Shown here one piece after another: positions 36,617-48,538 of a stretch of DNA of 64,000 nt. The position numbers and the translations under genes are program-made. Below the pieces are notes generated by a model, which was not told where the DNA came from, ran no database searches, and saw nothing but the letters and a program-made list of their open reading frames with translations. Position 1 is the stretch's first letter; every line of letters begins with the position of its first letter. Origin of the DNA: Lota lota (taxonomy: Eukaryota > Chordata > Actinopteri > Gadiformes > Lotidae); assembly GCA_026745465.1 (NCBI GenBank), contig JACYXH010000207.1, positions 862,001 to 926,000 on the forward strand, written 5' to 3'.

Positions 36617-38189
36617 CACTGCTCAAAAAAATAAAGGGAACACTTAAACAACACAATGTAACTCCAAGTCAATCACACTTCTGTGAAATCAAACTGTCCA
36701 CTTAGGAAGCAACACTTATTGACAATAAATTTCACATGCTGTTGTGCAAATGGAATAGACAACAGATGGAAATTACAGGCAATAAGCAAGACACCCCCAA
36801 TAAAGGAGTGGTTCTGCAGGTGGTGACCACAGACCACTTCTCAGTTCCTATGCTTCCTGGCTGACGTTTTGGTCACTTTTGAATGCTGGCAGTGCTTTCA
36901 CTCTAGTGGTAGCATGAGACGGAGTCTACAACCCACACAAGTGGCTCAGGTAGTGCAGCTCTTCCAGGATGGCACATCAATGCGAGCTGTGGCAAGAAGG
37001 TTTGCTGTCTGTCAGCGTAGTGTCCAGAGCATGGAGGCGCTAGCAGGAGACAGGCCAGTACATCAGGAGACATGGAGGAGGCCGTAGGAGGGCAACAACC
37101 CAGCAGCAGGACCGCTACCTCCGCCTTTGTGCAAGGAGGAGCAGGAGGAGCACTGCCAGAGACCTGCAAAATGACCTCCAGCAGGCCACAAATGTGCATG
37201 TGTCTGCTCAAACGGTCAGAAACAGATTCCATGAGGGTGGTATGAGGGCCCGACGTCCACAGGTGGGGGTTGTGCTTACAGCCCAACACCGTGCAGGACG
37301 TTTGGCATTTGCCAGAGAACACCAAGATTGGCAAATTCACCACTGGCGCCCTGTGCTTTTCACAGATGAAAGCAGGTTCACACTGAGCACATGTGACAGA
37401 CGTGACGAGTCTGGAGACGCCGTGGAGAACGTTCTGCTGCCTGCAACATCCTCCAGCATGACCGGTTTGGTGGTGGGTCAGTCATGGTGTGGGGTGGCAT
37501 TTCTTTGGGGGGCCGCACAGCCCTCCATGTGCTCGCCAGAGGTAGCCTGACTGCCATTAGGTACCGAGATGAGATCCTCAGACCCCTTGTGAGACCATAT
37601 GCTGGTGCGGTTGGCCCTGGGTTCCTCCTAATGCAAGACAATGCTAGACCTCATGTGGCTGGAGTGTGTCAGCAGTTCCTGCAAGAGGAAGGCATTGATG
37701 CTATAGACTGGCCCGCCCGTTCCCCAGACCTGAATCCAATTGAGCACATCTGGGACATCATGTCTCGCTCCATCCACCAACGCCACGTTGCACCACAGAC
37801 TGTCCAGGAGTTGGCGGATGCTTTAGTCCAGGTCTGGGAGGAGATCCCTCAGGAGACCATCCGCCACCTCATCAGGAGCATGCCCAGGCGTTGTAGGGAG
37901 GTCATACAGGCACGTGGAGGCCACACACACTACTGAGCCTCATTTTGACTTGTTTTAAGGACATTACATCAAAGTTGGATCAGCCTGTAGTGTGGTTTTC
38001 CACTTTAATTTTGAGTGTGACTCCAAATCCAGACCTCCATGGGTGGATAAATTTGATTTCCATTGATAATTTTTGTGTGATTTTGTTGTCAGCACATTCA
38101 ACTATGTAAAGAAAAAAGTTTTTAATAAGATTATTTCATTCATTCAGATCTAGGATGTGTTATTTTAGTGTTCCCTTTATTTTTTTGAG

Positions 38190-38194
<5 letters not shown>
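36617..38194 (+). mobile_element. Tc1/mariner-type DNA transposon, defective
   Basis: The inverted termini are CACTGCTCAAAAAAATAAAG at the left and the matching complement ending TTTTTTTGAGCAGT at the right. The element is about 1.58 kb, full length for a Tc1 element. It sits beside a long TA microsatellite, as expected for a TA-targeting transposon. The nucleotide sequence is very close to a Tc1 family widespread in fish and amphibians, so the insertion is fairly young even though the transposase is broken. Confidence 0.93.
36914..37936 (+). pseudogene. Tc1-like transposase, broken
   Basis: The ATG at 36914 starts the paired-like DNA-binding domain (MRRSLQPTQ). The frame is lost near 37008 by a 2-nt deletion. 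In the shifted frame a TAG stands at 37041-37043 where a Tyr codon is expected. A 1-nt deletion near 37400 restores the original frame, which runs to the TGA at 37934-37936. Catalytic elements survive: FTDES, then MQDNARPH and NPIEHIWD, with 34 residues between Asp and Glu (DD34E). The product cannot be functional, though ends and catalytic coding remain well preserved. The consensus comparison is from memory of this Tc1 family. Confidence 0.9.

Positions 38195-38247
<53 letters not shown>
38195..38247. repeat. (TA)n microsatellite flanking the Tc1 element
   Basis: About 26 TA units directly at the right end of the transposon; the left flank reads CCTATATG. The element probably inserted into a TA repeat. 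Confidence 0.93.
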
Positions 38248-38250
<3 letters not shown>

Positions 38251-39278
38251 TCACTGTGTCAAATTAGTGGGCACTCAGGGCATTATGCACCACAGAAGCA
38301 GAAGTTATACTACCACCATTATTCTTGCCTATTTTTTATGTTTTCTTCTGTTATTACTATTATATTAATCACAGATCATCCAGTTTATTTAATATATGAA
38401 ATGTAAAAAATGTGGCTTAGTGTGTCAGAAATAAGGGATAGTAATGCTTGCATGTCAATGAGTAGATGAGTAGATCATCTGCGATGAGATGGAGCCAACA
38501 ACCTGGGTTAGTCGAAAGCTGAAATTACTATTCAAATCTGTAGTTTCTTATTTTTTTCTTTTTTATGTGTTGGCTAATGTAAGCTATTCTCACCCTTCTC
38601 GCCTTGGCCTACCCGCATGTGAAAACAAAATGCTTTTGTCACGTCACGCCTGATGAACGTTCGATTCACGTTCAACAGATAAATATTATATTATATAATA
38701 ACATAAAAATACCAAATTGTGTGACTCCATACATTTCAACATTTGAATACTTGAATATGTTATTTTCCGGTCAAAAGCATGTGGCTTTCTGGGATATCTG
38801 TTAGGGGTTCTGGGATACAAATTCTAAACCTATGGGCATGTTTTGAAAGTCTTTTTTCGAGTTGTCATTCTGTGATTAAAAAGTAAGTTGATCAAGTATT
38901 GCCAACTAAAAAGAAAATACTGCCGCAATGGAGGGGATTCTGTGGGACCACGGACTAGTGTCCGGTGTGGGTCAAAAAGTCCCATACCTGGTGGTCAATA
39001 GTGATCATTGACCACCTATAATTTCTTTATGGTTTGACAAACAAATGTGTCGCTCAAATCTCACTCCAAGATCTTCTGAAAACTTGGCAGCCCTGCACAG
39101 AGAGAAACAAAATGTCCCCTTATACTATCCCAAATCATAAAAATAACAATTCCAGAAAAAGGAAATATGATATAAAAATAGACAATTAGCAATATAGTCC
39201 ACGACAAAGAGACTGGAAGGGTTGCTGGCCTTAAAAGTGTAAAAGTGCAGGCCGAATCTCATGTCCCATGAGCAGTGG
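38248..39278. other. Intergenic DNA and lep 3' flank
   Basis: No exon recognised. It should include the lep 3' UTR (minus strand). The only AATAAA I see on minus lies near 38385, about 0.9 kb from the stop; other signals were not found. Confidence 0.5.
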
Positions 39279-39605
39279 TCAACAGGCTCTCAGCTTGTCC
39301 TCGTTGAGCAGTAACTTATCCAGGTACACCTGGACCTTCATCAGGCTGACGTAGACGTGGCTCTCAGAGAAGCCGTTGGACACCAGTCCCTCTCCGGTCT
39401 GGGCCTGGTCGGTGGGGAGGCAGTTCATGGTCTCGGCCAGGAAGCGCACGCAGCCGTTCAGGCTTGAGACGTCGGCCTGAATCTGACCCAGGGGCCCCGA
39501 GGCAGGGTCCTGGAGCTGGTTGTACAGCACGGAGAGGTCCTGGCTGATGCTGTTGAGGCCCCTGATGGACGGGGAGCCCACGGTGATCAGGGGGCTGGCT
39601 GGCAG
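39279..39605 (-). CDS. lep: Leptin, last coding exon
   Basis: It encodes residues 54-161 of leptin, the secreted helical cytokine that signals through the leptin receptor and JAK/STAT in energy balance. The acceptor is TTCCCCTTCAG (ends 39606), in phase 0. Family signs are GLNSISQDLSVLYNQL, a Cys followed by LP (C115, equivalent to the human SCHLP cysteine), the helix LMKVQVYLDKLLLNEDKL and a cysteine as the very last residue (C161). C115 and C161 should form the conserved disulfide. There is an extra cysteine at 105. The whole precursor is 161 residues, close to the 167 of human leptin. Sequence identity among fish leptins is low, but exon structure, terminal Cys and neighbours agree. Whether it is lepa or lepb cannot be settled here. 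Confidence 0.92.
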   Translation of the reverse strand: MPASPLITVGSPSIRGLNSISQDLSVLYNQLQDPASGPLGQIQADVSSLNGCVRFLAETMNCLPTDQAQTGEGLVSNGFSESHVYVSLMKVQVYLDKLLLNEDKLRAC

Positions 39606-40220
39606 CTGAAGGGGAATACACATCCACGTTTTCATTACTGTCTGCTGATTGTGTGTCATTTTTGGGATTGTTTTACCGCATAATGTGTTTGCTTTTTAAA
39701 ACAGAAAGGTTGCACCAACTACAGAACACTAGACACACAAATAAACACACCAACACAGCAGAATACACACATTAGGAGCTACTTTACAATAAACATAGGC
39801 CAAAACACACATTAGAAAGAACTATACAAAACAGATACCAACATAATACAATACAAATACTCACAGAATTTGTCAACTTAAATGTTACATTGTTTTTCCA
39901 AATAAGGTCTTATTTGATTGCAAATGTATTATTATAGTCGTATAAATATTTATTTTGTTTTGGCTTGATAAGTATATATTTTTATTCCAGAGCCTCTGTG
40001 GGGTTTAATAAACACATATTCATTGTTCAACACTTCATGCTCCACTGTTAAAATAAACAGGGTTTTTGTATTAAGCAGCCGAGGAAAATTACAAATAAAG
40101 ATGCAGATCATTGAAAGGTTTGCAATATTTCAGACCTCTTTTTTTACACATTTTTATTTTATGACTTTAATTTGCACGACATGGTAAACTATGGTTTAAT
40201 GAGGTCATCTCCATCCATAC
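39606..40220 (-). other. lep: Leptin intron 2
   Basis: 615 bp with GTATGG donor and TTCAG acceptor; AT-rich, no embedded feature seen. An intron at this place in the coding sequence is the hallmark of vertebrate leptin genes. Confidence 0.88.
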
Positions 40221-40379
40221 CAGGGTCCGTAGTTTCCTGATGTGTACCAGGGTGGTCTGGGCTATGTTCACTATGCTGTGGATGCTATTCATCCTGGACT
40301 CTGCCTTGGTGGGAAAACCTGTGCAGGCGGGCACCAACATCACCACGGAGACCCACAGGAGTTCACAGTACATGACCAT
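40221..40379 (-). CDS. lep: Leptin, first coding exon (signal peptide and helix A)
   Basis: It encodes residues 1-53. The ATG reads on minus from 40379, one base after a TTTCTCACAG acceptor (40381-40390), so only one base of 5' UTR lies on this exon. The signal peptide has the hydrophobic core LLWVSVVMLVPAC, with likely cleavage after CTG (residue 21) before FPTKAES. Helix A follows (residues 26-53, ending IRKLRTL). The exon ends in phase 0 before GTATGG. A second in-frame ATG is two codons downstream; the first is preferred because it adjoins the splice site and gives a standard signal peptide. Confidence 0.92.
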
Positions 40380-40380
40380 T

Positions 40381-41082
40381 CTGTGAGAAATAATGAATGA
40401 TTAGAACTTGCAAAGATCCTTTTCAAATGAGCAGGAACTTTTCTCTTTCTCATGTGTCGGGACTAATCCGCCTATTTCATTGTCAACATCTGTTTGACTA
40501 TGAAAAATTCCAATAATCATAAACCTATTTTCACATTAAATATATATATGTATACATATATGTGCGTGTAATTTTTATTTTAGGTAACTATTGGTAAACT
40601 ATTAATACAAAAGAGGTCACAGCAGAACATAATGAAAGATGAAAACACAAATTAAATAATAGGCTACTGTAAAGATAACATCTATTAAATTTTTAAGGTA
40701 ACTGAATACATCTAGGCTATTATTTGCATAAACTATTTTAATAGATAGTATATATAAACTTTTTAATATAAGGAATACGTTGATAAAATACAATGCAATT
40801 GCATGCAATTTTCATTGATACAATTTTCATTCAGCAAACGTTTTCTTGCATACGTTAAAAATATAGCTTTAGAATTTAAAGTTACTTTTGACAAACTATT
40901 CAATGTCATTACTTCAATTTTCCAATAAATATATTTAAATATAAAAACTATAATACAAACTTTTTTTAATTTAATGTCAGTAAATAAAGTATATACAAAA
41001 AAGCCTATAAACTGTATACTCTCATTTATAATTTTGTACCAGCCTATTCACTGTAATGCAGTGCATGCTATCATAACCTTAC
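40381..41082 (-). other. lep: Leptin intron 1
   Basis: 702 bp, GTAAGG donor (first base 41082) and TTTCTCACAG acceptor. Very AT-rich. Confidence 0.75.
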
Positions 41083-41135
41083 CTGTTGTCCTCGATGTGT
41101 TGTCCGTCTGAGAGTGGTGAGCATTAAGATATGCT
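41083..41135 (-). other. lep: Leptin non-coding exon 1
   Basis: On minus, sequence below the TATA box runs to ACAACAG followed by a consensus donor GTAAGG. No ATG-initiated coding is needed here because the start codon is in the next exon. Mammalian leptin likewise has a non-coding first exon. The 5' limit (about 41135) is estimated from TATA spacing. Confidence 0.7.
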
Positions 41136-41158
41136 GCCTATCTGCAGGGTTTCCCTCC

Positions 41159-41166
41159 TTTAAATA
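41159..41166 (-). promoter_or_regulatory. lep: TATA box of leptin
   Basis: TATTTAAA on the minus strand, about 80 bp before the exon 1 donor and 25-30 bp before the expected start site. A C-rich/G-rich patch at 41228-41262 just upstream could bind Sp1-type factors. Confidence 0.7.
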
Positions 41167-42540
41167 CCCTCAAGGCGTGGTCACAGGGTGATTCATGAAT
41201 GGGAATCCTTGATGACTTGCAATCTCTCCCACCACCCCTCCTACCCTCTCTCCCCCCTGTTCCACCAAACCAAAACTTAGTTGGCTTATTTGTTAATCAC
41301 AAAGTCCCATCTTTAATTCAGACATGGTGTGAGCTTGCACATTCAAAAGTAAACACAAACTAACTATTAAACAGGCTGATCACACTTACACCATGTACCA
41401 ATATTTACATACAACAATTCAGTGCATTTCAGTGTGTATGCTCTCAAGTCAGCTACATCACATTAAATAACATTTCTTGAGCTGATGCATTTATCCCAAG
41501 CAACTTACTTTTTTGTATTAACAGTACATTCAACCATGGAGATGCAAAAGTGCAAGAATCATGCAAATACATTAAATTAATAAAAAAGCGCAAACTGCTA
41601 CATTACAGTAAAAATGTGTAGGCCGATTCCTGGCTCCAAATGGCATCTTTCAGTACAAAATGAAGACGCTAAATAGGATGTATTGGGAAACAAAGGGGAA
41701 ATATGCCACACACTCATATGAATTATGAGAAGAATGCATTTAAAATAGATGCTTTGGAATAAAACTATTGCATAAGGAGGCTGACCTATGTTGTCACCTA
41801 CATATCTGCCATGATTGTTCATACAGTCATTCATGTTCCAAGCCCGCTTATCATGGTCCATAGTGACTGGAATCATATGGACGTGAGGCCCGGAATGCAG
41901 TCTGAGTTAGATGCAACACAATGACACACACACACACACACACGCATGCACACACACTCACACTTGCACATGTGCACACACACACGCACACACATGCATC
42001 CACATGCAGGCACACACACATGATACGTGGAGGATGTGTGAGATCATGCTATCCAATGTGCCCCATACTTTCTATATTTTTTATGAGATATTTTCAAGAA
42101 GAAGATAGACAAAAAAAGTACTGCCTCTATTGAAATTCAGTATCTCTAACGCTGTTTGACATGGGTTACCGGGAGCTTTTGGTAGCAACTCCAGCAACAA
42201 CATAACGAACTAATACGCTACAGGAAACTGCATCTTTTGTCACCTTCACACTCCAACCAACAAACTATTGTAAAACCGTAGGCCTACACGTATCGTTCAC
42301 TTTTCCATTGTCTTGTTCAGACTGAGGGCCGACAGCGACCATTGACTTAAAGGCAGTTTGCCTCCGTTCTGCTGTTAATTACACAGTGTGTGCATCTTCT
42401 ATGCTGTCTATGTCTTCATACCAGAAGTCTGTTTATAGAATAGCATGATGTGCTTGTTTTTTTCATAACACTTTATTTGTATTTGCATTCCATTCATTCC
42501 TTTGATGTAGACATTGTAGACATGAGTGTTAACTTTGACT

Positions 42541-42574
<34 letters not shown>
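42541..42574. repeat. (AC)n microsatellite
   Basis: About 16 AC units. Confidence 0.95.
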
Positions 42575-42949
42575 GATGCTTTGTAGCATACCAGTACGAT
42601 TAGTTTAACTTTTAAACCACTAAAAGATGGTGTGTGTGGGCATTTGCATATCAGTCCAAACTGGAAAACTGACAACATACACTCAGTAGGTTATATATAC
42701 CCTGCTGATTGCTCTCTGTTGCAGTGGCGCGCACACGGCCATTTGAGGGGGCAGGTGCGAAAATTGGAGAAAGATTAAGTGCCAGTTAAAACACAAAAAT
42801 CAATGTCAATGGAAGCGACTAGTGGAAAGCAAATGCTAACCGAGCAAACCCCCCTTCTGCACGCACAATGATGACCTTGGTATTATACAACTCTTCTGAA
42901 TCTGGGTAAGACAGACAATCGCCAATTTACATATATCTCAGCATATCCC

Positions 42950-43172
42950 TTTAATTAACAGTTACTTAATTAACAGTTACTAATGGTCTAGCAATCATTT
43001 ATACAAATGGTGTTCATATTAAGCTAGGTATTAATTGATACATTATTTAATAAGGGTAGGGTACCCTAACTCACTAACCCTAACCCTCACCCCCATGCTA
43101 AAGATATAAAATAATTGCTTATTACTGTATTACTAATGTTAATTAATGTACCTTTATTGTAAGTGTTACTGG
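42950..43172. repeat. AT-rich palindromic MITE-like element, copy 3
   Basis: It shares TTAATTAACAGTTAC words and an ACCCTAACTCACTAACCCT segment with copy 1 and ends CTTTATTGTAAGTGTTACTG. Confidence 0.6.
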
Positions 43173-43539
43173 TTTGTCTTGAAGTGTTGGTGGTGTGTGT
43201 ATGTATGTGTATGGGTATGTGTGTGTGTCTTCTGAAGAAAAAACCGCTAAATATTTCATCCCCCTCCCTTCAAAGATTATGTTCTGGCCCATGGCCACGT
43301 GACCTTACTGGAAGCAACGACCACGCAGGTATTCCAATAAATGACGTATTCAATCCTGTTTTTATTTTCCCAGCTGTTTCCTGTCTGCACATCCATCATT
43401 TAGTTTGTTCATGTTGTTCTGTTTCTATGTAATTAAGTGGAAACATTTCCTAACAGACCACAGTACATGGGCTACTTGGATTAAAATCAACTCTTGGTCT
43501 ATAAGAAACTGGTGGGTTTGAACTGAATCACTCAACGCA

Positions 43540-43575
43540 TATTCAATCTCAATCTCAATCTCAATCTCAATCTCT
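43540..43575. repeat. (TCAATC)n hexanucleotide repeat
   Basis: About six perfect hexamer units, the only hexamer array noticed in the window. Confidence 0.9.
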
Positions 43576-46500
43576 AATTAAAGTCGCAATGTGTAGTATT
43601 TCAACCAGCTCGTAGCTTTAAATGACCTGGACATATCTGGGGTCGATGCTGATCGTTAGGGATTTCAATAATGTAAAACATTATATAACTGATATATTCT
43701 ACAAATAAAAAATGATGGCCAGCCCACACCTCTCTCTCTCTCTGTACAAGAAACGTATTAACGACACTCCCCAAACCTCTCCCACTCACGCCACCCAGCC
43801 AGCGGAGCTATACGTTAAAATGAGGTTTTAAGCAGACAAGTAGACAAACAGTACACGATACAGCCAACATTCTCATTTTCACAATCACCATAATTAGGTT
43901 TATTTTGGCACATGAAACAATGAACCTATGTCTGAGGATCTACTTCAGTACACACATTTAAACACCACATAGAAAAAGGAATGAACGAAATGAACAATCC
44001 ACTCACAGAAACGGATCGTTCGTACCGGATCATAGAAGTAATGCGCATGTGCAAAACCTCATTAGACCATCCTGATATTCACATTTACGTTTTGCAATGG
44101 ATATCAGTATGGCCTTGCTGAGAAGTTATTGATTTCCAAATATGGCAGGGCCACGTTGTTAAAAAAAACTCTTAACCGTAAAGAGCGACGCTCTTGCTCT
44201 CTTCGCTCTTGACAAAACTGGTTGGAAGTAAATCAAAAACATATGGTAGGCTAATCTGAAAAAAAGCCTTGATCCCCAATGTGTCTTCACAGAGACCCAG
44301 TACATTCTGCGGTTTTCTATTTCTCCTAACTTTAACTAATATTGCGTCATCCTTTGTTTCAACTAGAGCCAAAATATGTATTACATTTTTTCCCCTAGTT
44401 TCCTGACTGGAAATAATTAAGTATATCTTATTTTATTCAAATATAAACTGAACTCATATGATGTGGATTATTGTTGTTTGTGGTCTTTGTGTTGTAGGCT
44501 TAAAACCACATTAGCAGAATGTACATTGGATGTTAGAAAACACGCTTAATAAATTGTGTTAGAGGTCTGACCTTGTTCTGTTTGCAATACTGTGAGAACC
44601 AGTTAACGGCACATCTGGTAATAGTGATAATGGTGAAACTGCTCCAGTTTACTGTTACTCCTGTATCACGTTATGGTGGGGTGCCAGTAAAAACAAACAG
44701 TCACATCGCTGACTAGTACGTGACATTCGCTCTGTGCTTCCTTTTTTTCAAAACGTTGTTGGCAAGTAACACTGGGCAGTCTCGCAGTGGCAGTAGTCCT
44801 CGTTGTCTAATGACGCTGTTCCGAAAGTGGCCTCCAGGGGGCTCCAGATAATCATAAATGTATAGTTTGTGTGAGCTATTCGAGACAGTTTGGTTCGTCT
44901 CACTACGGTCACATCTCCCAACTCCGCAGTCCCCACATTATCCACTTGACATTTGCAAAAACAATTGTTTTGTTTTATTATTTGTTGTTGTTTATATGTT
45001 TAACTTACTTGGCAAAAGGTTATATCTCCAGTTAATGTAGCCTGTATATATACTGCTCAATGATTTTCACTGCATGGTTTAGCAGATTAGCCTATTGTGA
45101 TTGGTTTCCTCCTGATCTCTTCTACCTTACCCCTGGAGAGTAGGCTATATGGATGGATATAACATATTATCTTAAATCTGTAGGCCTACGGTTTGACGAA
45201 GGACTACGTACTTACTTTCCACTTCAACGTTGATTGCATGGAAAGGAAAAGCAGAAGATGTAGAAGTAGAGTAAATGATGCATTGATGGTAGACCTATAA
45301 AAAAGACACATGCAAGTAATCATTGTTTCAACTGTGTTACTTTATTAAAGTTCAAGAATTTAGATTGATTTCGAAAAACACAAAATGAGAGACACACACA
45401 CCTGTACTATTCCCAGTCAGCATGAAAATATTTTCCACCACACCTCACACATCACTGCCATTGATCATTTTAGGGTGAAAGTAATAAAATAGAAAAATGG
45501 TAGGCCTACCGAATGATATTTATAGAGGTTGGATGCGGAAGGTCACCATTTGTGTTTTCTGTAAATGCATACATTATTTGTAAAAGCACTATTTCTCCCA
45601 TGTTTGCATTTATGTCAGAAATCACTCATGTCATAGATTTAACCATTTGTTGCATGAAATAGTAATACACTTTAGTATGGTGGTATGATTCTACTCTTTG
45701 AGAGTGTTCCCTGCTGTAGGATTTAAAGCATGACAGATGCCAGATACAGGATATTAACATTTGACAACAGGGAGCACTATACGTACACCATGGGGTGTAT
45801 GTCAGATACAGTCACAATCAGATATATCAACCGATTGTGTAGGTTACATACAATACAGAGCAGAACCCAAGCAGGTGGAACTCAGGGGTGGTGGGAAAAA
45901 TTCAGCTCAGCACACTTTACTTTGCAGAGACTGTGTGTGCAATGGAACCTCTTAAATTGATCGCTTATCAGTGTCAGAGCGCGTGATTGGACTGCATTAG
46001 CCATCAGCTGAGAGGCGGCGCATGACTAGAGTGTCCCGCTAGAACTAGCTACGCCTATATATGGCTTGGATTCCACTTCCCCACCAATAAATAAAAGTTC
46101 AAAGTTAAAAAGAAAGTTAGTTCCAAAATGTTGGACCCTCAATTCACTTGCATTGAGCAGGCTTAAAACTTACGAAACACACATCTTAAAATCAAAATTT
46201 CCGGGCACGCTTAAAATTATGATGTGCATGTACATGTCATGGTCTGAGTTTATTTTGTAATTCCATTGTTCTTTTTCATAAAATGATGTCACGTTCCCAT
46301 TTGTCACACCCCATAGCGTGGTAGTAGCGGACTGGGTTTCTATACAGGAAACAGTTAAGCCAGCTCCTTAGCACAGCGAAACATTGCAATCACAGAATAA
46401 CATTGTGAACATGACACCCAGAACACTGACAGGTTTACCTGATGAGCTGAATGATTATGCTGCAGATAATAGATTAGGCAGATTTGCTGCCACATACGCA

Positions 46501-47049
46501 CCCACCTGTAATGAAGACACAAGCAAGTGAATATAATGTGTAAGTAACAAACGTGTTATTTTTTTTTTTTTGTAGCTTGCTCACTGCAACTGAATGGAGG
46601 CTCAAAACGAGCCACGGGGAAACTAGACGAAGGATCACATTTTCTTTTGCATCTATTTGATGTGGGGTTAGTGGATTATAAGCCAAATATGCTAAATGGG
46701 TGAATATCGCTTTGATGTCCTTAACTTGTGACCTGAGTATGGTGCTGAACACAATTTTCTCCTTGATGAAGAAAGAGTGACACTTGAAAGAATAGAGAAA
46801 AGAAGAATGTATATATGATTAGAATATACATATATAAATATATATATACAATATATAAGATTAGTTGCGTGTAGACAATGAACCACTATGGTGACTACTG
46901 CCATGTGGCACTAAGTGTGGCAAGACATCGTCTTAATTACACTTATAACCCCCCCCCCCAAAAAAAACCTGTGGATTAATTAGACATCAAGACAATAATT
47001 TACAAATACAGGAATCAACCAAAATATGGAAACACATTAACCATCCTGT

Positions 47050-47179
<130 letters not shown>

Positions 47180-48463
47180 GTCCCTCCCCCGTTCTGCTGG
47201 TGTCCCAGTACATGTGCCATGCATGTAGGCAACCGCATGGCTTGAGGCGTAGACATACAGTAAGCAGATTGTGTATAACCATGCATTAGGATGCACATAA
47301 CGCTTATGTAACTCTTCTGTTAAGGTCTTCACTGGCCATATTTGGCCATTCCCTGCTACTGTTCAAAATAAATAACTCACTGTAACAAATGTGTCATTTA
47401 TGTTCAATTATTTAAAATGTCTATTAATGAAATGTGACAGAATGTAATTGGATTGTCTATCATGGTAACAGTACCGATTCAAATGTATAGTCTACACTTT
47501 AGACTCTACAGACTGCAACAAGGAGGTATGTACTGAGGTACTTTACTGCACCTCTTTTTTTCTGATTCTTTAGTTTCAGGACATTATTAGAGTTGAAGTG
47601 GTCATTGTTATAGTTATATATATTTTGACAACATCCCTCACACCTTCTCCTTTACACACCCAGTGGTTCTGTTTTTTCTAATACCATTGCCATTTGTTGA
47701 TCTCCTGAACTTACCCTTTAAGTTCAGTGATTTCGCTTCGGACTGGCTTTTGGGAGACACATGGGTCTTTGCTTCCTGTCTTCCATTGTAGTATTATAGT
47801 AAAGTGTACGCCATTAATAAGTCTTATTTACTCAAATTCCTGCATTAACATATTCTGACATTTACCTTCACATCATCTTCCACTACATCCTACATAAAGA
47901 CCATATTCCATTGTTTTCTGCCGTATTCTGATGTTTTATATACAATAAATAAATAAATATTTATTCATTTATTTATATATATATTTATTACATCCGTCCC
48001 AATGCCTGGACATTAGGGCTGCAACTAATGATTATTTTCATATTTTTCTTACTCATTGATTGATAATTGAGTCTATACAATTTCAAATGTATAATGTATA
48101 AATAAAAGTAAATTCCTATCACAGGTTAGTGATCCAAAGTGAAAATTTCAAAGTACGTTTTGTTTCATTATCCGACAAGCAGCCGAGAAAAGTATTCTAT
48201 AGAAAGTATTAATTTTATAATGATACACAAACCGGATATTTCTAATTCTTAGGCGGCAAATGTTTGTGGTGTGTATTTGATAGAATACAATTTGTCGATT
48301 CCTGTCAGTAGATGAATCGACCAATTGTTTCAGCCCCTTCTGGACATGAATTACCTCCGCCATCTTGTCGACCAGTGAACCCCCCGGTTCTTGTTGTAGT
48401 TGGTGAGGTCATAATTAAGGCTGGTGTGGTCACTCTCCCAAATCCAGACGCCAGAGGTCCAAC

Positions 48464-48538
48464 GCGGATGCTTTTTGGGGTAAGGGCTTCCTGGCTACTG
48501 CTGTGGGAACAGCAAGCCCAGACCGCAAAAAGACCCGC
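48464..48538 (-). ncRNA. mir129: mir-129 precursor hairpin
   Basis: On the minus strand the 5' arm (48512-48532) begins CTTTTTGCGGTCTGGGCTTG, the conserved miR-129-5p, and the 3' arm (48468-48489) begins AAGCCCTTACCCCAAAAAGC, the conserved miR-129-3p. The loop, CTGTTCCCACAGCAGTAGCC, closely resembles the loop of human mir-129-1, and GCGG/CCGC closes the stem base. The hairpin is about 75 nt. miR-129 is enriched in the nervous system and also targets ciliary regulators. It lies about 7.3 kb upstream of lep on the same strand, as MIR129-1 does next to LEP in mammals. The host transcript is not visible. Surrounding open frames (48305-48713) are shadows of this conserved GC-rich block. Confidence 0.97.

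Noticed and set aside
43062-43095. Interstitial telomere array
   Set aside because: Only a few imperfect CCCTAA-like words, which belong to the MITE-like element and recur in the copy at 11820.
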